Assembly (NCBI GenBank): GCA_037039925.1
Contig: JAXRKP010001626.1
Location: 1 to 64,000 of the forward strand
DNA length: 64,000 nucleotides
Direction of reading: 5' to 3'
DNA from: Doris montereyensis
Taxonomy: Eukaryota > Mollusca > Gastropoda > Nudibranchia > Dorididae
The notes under the pieces were generated by a model that saw only the letters and a program-made list of their open reading frames with translations, made no database searches and had not been told where the DNA came from. Positions 61,101-64,000 of the stretch are shown here, piece by piece (position 1 is the first letter of the stretch; each line of letters begins with the position of its first letter). A program made the translations under genes and the position numbers.

Positions 61101-61923
61101 GGGACCCCTTGGCAGATCAATTGTTTTAGGTTTCACAGGCCTTATATAAAGACTATGATCAATTCACACCAAAACAGTTTGGTTATGATATAACATGAAA
61201 CTTGAAAAGCCTTATACCTCATGGTCACATGCTGTGAAATAGCTATGATCAATTCACACCAAAACAGTTTGGTTATAAGATATAACATGAAACTTTATTG
61301 AGGAATAACGTATAGTAATATTGTAGAGTCGGAGCAAAATACAACTGCTCTTTACGAAGACGGGACAAAGACTCACTCCAGACAACCAGCATAAACTCTC
61401 AGTTAATCTAATACCATTGCACCGCCACCCACATCACCAGGAACCATCAAAGGACGATTTTTCCGGTCGTCAATCTTATAACTCAAACAGTAAGGCATTG
61501 TGAGTTATATACAGTAAGTGCTACCCCCAATTATAGGAGGGGTGATGAGAAGGCAATAGATGTAAGATCAATGCTGTCTCAGGTGTACGTCGTCACACTG
61601 ATGCGCATGCGGATTATAGGGATGGTGAGAAAAGGATGGAAGATTAATGCCCTTTCGTGTACGTCCACACCCATGCGATCAAAGAATCCACAATGCGTGC
61701 CATTGTATATGCTGGGCTTTTAAGGTCTAAACACAGACACACATGCAAGGAAGGTATCACTCATGCCTCACGATATTGCTCTGAACTTTGTGGAAAAGTT
61801 GATGCAGGTCTATAATATTCTAATTCTGTTTAGCTGCACTCGATCTCTTTTCCTCCTCTCCCCTCTCCCCTATTTCTTATCCTTTCTCTTCTAGTTTCCT
61901 GTCTCTTTCTATCTTTCTTTCTT

Positions 61924-62015
<92 letters not shown>

Positions 62016-63291
62016 TCTTTCTCTCTCTCTCTCAAACATGATTTTATTGAGCAATTTGATTTGAGATCTTGGGCCAGTTAGTGGCCTGAGCCTAAGGCAT
62101 TGCTTAGAGCATTGGTTTGAAATTGTGCTCACTATTGAGGAAACAGTCTATGTAGACAACCCAATTCATGCAAATTTCAAGATTGAGTACATACACCGAA
62201 ATAGTTGTAAATGCAAGCCCCAGGCTGACTTTGTTCAAGCTGGCAACAAGGCGCTTGCGTACAGATCAACACACAAGTCATAGAATGTAATATCTGCTTT
62301 TCCGCATAAGTCTACTCGTCCACATTGTGCCTTGTGTATTCTTTAAATTTCGGAAACCTCAAATAAATTCAAATTCATCTTGCTTGCCTGTACATACAAA
62401 ATGCATTTCTAACTCACAGAATGGCATAAAATGGCATAGTTTTCTACTTGTATATCAATTTGTCTTTATAATTATTTCATAGATGAATTCTCATTATTCA
62501 ATTGATTCCATTTCAGACCTCGAGACTGCTTAAAATCCATTGTCAAGAGACTAAATCATAAAGTACCGTTTGTGTCCATGCAAGCTCTGACAGTAAGTTA
62601 AGACAATGCACAAGGCACCTACCTACATCTTGATGTCTATTAAAGGGATGTATTGGGGGGGGTGTATTCATCGCTTAAATATTGTTTTTATAAATGTATC
62701 TCCAGAATGGTGCCCACCCCACCATTCCCCAACATTTGCTAGGAACAAAGTTTATATCTGTCATTTTTTATAATTAGAAGGGCATGGCAGATAGGTTGGA
62801 ATCATTTTCATTTGATGCATATTTATTGCAATTTCTAAAATACCAAAAAGATAGTGATATTGTAATTCTATAGGACTTAATGTTCCATCAATTAATGGGC
62901 TGTTGCTGGTAGGTCCTACTTCCTTCCTTTCACTCTTCTGTCTTGCTTTTTTCCTGTAAATTCATCCTGACATCACCACATATGGATAGGGTTAGTTTTA
63001 CTGAAACAAACCAGTTGGCGGGTATTGCTGGTAGTCCTGCTGCTTTCACTTCTCTTTTATCTTGCTGCTTCCTCTTAATTCACCCTGAGATTATCATAAT
63101 GATGGACAGGGTAAATTTCAATTAAACAAACAAAGAAACAAACCAACAAAACTCTTTCAATCATGTCAAATTTGTTTTTCTCTCGCTTTCAGCTTCTTGA
63201 CGCCTGTGTCAACAACTGTGGTAACGACTTTCTCTTGGAAATTTGTTCTAGAGATTTTGTATCCGAGTGCCGTACACTGATTTCTCAAAAG
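58089..63291 (+). CDS. STAM: STAM (signal transducing adaptor molecule), exons 1-4, runs off the window
   Basis: ESCRT-0 subunit that, with HRS, binds ubiquitinated cargo on endosomes. Exons: 58089-58131, 60827-60911, 62517-62592 and 63193-63291; phases 1, 0-adjusted 2 and 0 agree and donors are GTAAG or GTTGGT. The frame has no lesion. It starts [20 protein letters not shown], closely matching human STAM MPLFATNPFDQDVEKAT. It continues with [54 protein letters not shown] and [18 protein letters not shown]. This is about the first 101 residues of the VHS domain, which spans roughly residues 16-140. The rest (VHS end, UIM, SH3, GAT) should lie to the right. Certain by sequence. Confidence 0.96.
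58765..60400 (-). mobile_element. RTE-like LINE, truncated copy of the 4196-7560 family
   Basis: Antisense in STAM intron 1. Collinear with the 3' half of the SERINC-intron LINE: the 3' block with GATGATCTTTCTCC and ACATTTTCTGTTTCC (58805-58850), the segment CCTTTTGGATTTCTCTGG (59310), TCACTTTCTGA...AAATGAAAACATTTGATAG (59540, the FADD region on minus), and the RT start near 60240-60390. It lacks the endonuclease. Degenerate. Confidence 0.85.
59818..59930 (-). repeat. TTGTCTGACGAAGGGTTATA repeat nested in LINE
   Basis: GTGAAATATGACAATAAGTG, CACGTGACGTTTC and ATAACCCTTCGTCAGACAAC: the inverse of the copy at 44815-44945. It replaces about 330 bp present in the other LINE copy (5255-5585). Confidence 0.8.
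60827..60911 (+). CDS. STAM: STAM exon 2
   Basis: Acceptor TATTACAG, donor GTAAGT. Reads [20 protein letters not shown] then EKVGRQANG. Confidence 0.96.
61157..61292. repeat. Local duplication in STAM intron 2
   Basis: CTATGATCAATTCACACCAAAACAGTTTGGTTAT occurs at 61157 and again at 61242 (split here into CTATGATCAATTCACACC and AAAACAGTTTGGTTAT), followed by GATATAACATGAAACTT both times. Unit about 85 bp. Confidence 0.85.
61530..61690. repeat. Degenerate two-copy repeat in STAM intron 2
   Basis: Two units of about 80 bp: ATAGGAGGGGTGATGAGAAG ... GTACGTCGTCACACTGATGCG and ATAGGGATGGTGAGAAAAGG ... GTACGTCCACACCCATGCG. CpG-richer than its surroundings; class unknown. Confidence 0.6.
61918..62035. 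repeat. (TC)n microsatellite
   Basis: About 115 bp of TC with TTTC interruptions in STAM intron 2. Confidence 0.97.
62517..62592 (+). CDS. STAM: STAM exon 3
   Basis: Acceptor ATTTCAG, donor GTAAGT. Reads [20 protein letters not shown] then MQALT. Confidence 0.96.
62895..63145 (+). repeat. Two SINE family C copies head to tail
   Basis: First copy 62895-63003 and second 63011-63145, both with CTGCTGGTAG / TTGCTGGTAG starts, the 3' block GGATAGGGTTAG / GGACAGGGTAAATTTC and A-rich AAACAAAC tails. In STAM intron 3. Confidence 0.78.
63193..63291 (+). CDS. STAM: STAM exon 4
   Basis: Acceptor GCTTTCAG, donor GTTGGT. Reads [20 protein letters not shown] then [13 protein letters not shown]. Next exon lies beyond the window. 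Confidence 0.94.
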
Positions 63292-64000
63292 GTTGGTGTT
63301 ATATGCTTTTATGCTCAGGATTAAAGGACATTTGTTTCCCTTTTGTTGTCTGATGGCCCCCCATATTTGCTTCTCACTTTATGTTCCAGACATGCCTGCA
63401 TGGCGGGTCCCATATATTTTAGACTCCCTCTAGATCAGAGATAGAGTGTAAGCGGCAGGTCCTGTACGACTTCACGGGTGACTATTGGGGAATTTTGGAT
63501 ATATCTCTGTCTTTACAGTTAAGTCTAGAAATATTCTTTGTGTTAGCATTATACAATGAAATGAGAGTATTTCTATATCACATTTGCTTCAGATTATGGG
63601 GTAAAAGATTGAAAGAATACAGGATAACGAGCATGATTTCAATTACATTTCTGATGAGCAAATGTAAGAAAGAAAAATGAAATTTACACTTTCAGTTACG
63701 TTCTCGGTTACTTTCATGACGGAAAATGTAGGTAGACAACTTCCAAGTACATCTTTCTGCAAGAACATAAAAAGAAGTAAAATTTATGCTGTCGAAATTC
63801 AGGAAGATAACGTTTTAGTTCCTTCATAACGAGTACGCTTAATGGTCATGCGCAACACACTCATCAGCTGACTGAGAGAGCTCTCGCTGACATGCGAGGA
63901 AGCCCCATGCCCAGTGAAATTAGGTTATCGATCGATACAGAGGGAACCGGGCAGGTTGGAAAAGGGTTGAAAGCTTATGATTTATAATTTGCATCAACTT
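63292..64000 (+). other. STAM intron 4 (start), with minisatellite fragment
   Basis: No exon seen. The GGCGGGTCCCATATATTTTA unit at about 63402 and a weaker GCGGCAGGTCCTGTACGAC at about 63452 belong to the same minisatellite as 54593-54740. Confidence 0.6.

Overview
This is a stretch of an animal nuclear genome, not a bacterial or viral one. Coding DNA is split into short exons bounded by GT/AG splice signals, base composition is AT-rich, and the introns and intergenic DNA are full of retroelements, SINEs, DNA transposons and microsatellites. The proteins and the RTE-type LINEs with tRNA-derived SINEs suggest a lophotrochozoan invertebrate, perhaps a gastropod mollusc. That placement is inference; no species is identified.

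Four protein genes can be read. (1) On +, positions 89-23923, a SERINC (serine incorporator/TDE1) gene in 12 exons. Its splice phases are fully consistent, but five exons carry small indels that break the frame. (2) On -, 38922-30629, a complete four-exon SF3B6 (SF3b p14) gene coding for 123 residues, with no lesions. (3) On -, 54067 to 50070 and beyond, a GTSF1-like gene with two CHHC zinc fingers, an acidic Trp-containing segment, a Ser-rich region and an RGRGR motif. One exon junction and the 3' end are unresolved. (4) On + from 58089 to the window edge, the first four exons of STAM, covering most of the VHS domain. SERINC and SF3B6 converge. GTSF1-like and STAM diverge from a shared 4-kb spacer that contains a DNA transposon; an ETS/CRE/NRF1-like motif cluster lies just upstream of the STAM ATG.

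Mobile DNA: an almost full-length RTE-like LINE lies antisense in SERINC intron 2 (4196-7560), with three 67-bp tandem units at its 5' end. A truncated relative lies in STAM intron 1 (58765-60400). A third RTE-like copy (47790-49160) kept its endonuclease and C-terminal parts but lost the RT core. A different LINE tail lies at 30950-31815. There is also a hAT transposase relic (41320-42120), a TA-flanked Tc1/mariner-type non-autonomous element (34239-35316), two related long-inverted-repeat elements (324-1953 and 56188-57651), at least three short SINE-like families (A, B, C below), and a small repeat with a palindromic arrangement. Large (GA)n, (TC)n and (TA)n tracts and several minisatellites complete the picture.

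The genes are not an operon and do not act together. SERINC is a membrane protein, SF3B6 a spliceosome subunit, STAM an endosomal ESCRT-0 adaptor, and GTSF1-like proteins are piRNA-pathway factors. The GTSF1-like gene therefore belongs to a family that helps silence the kind of transposons that fill this window.
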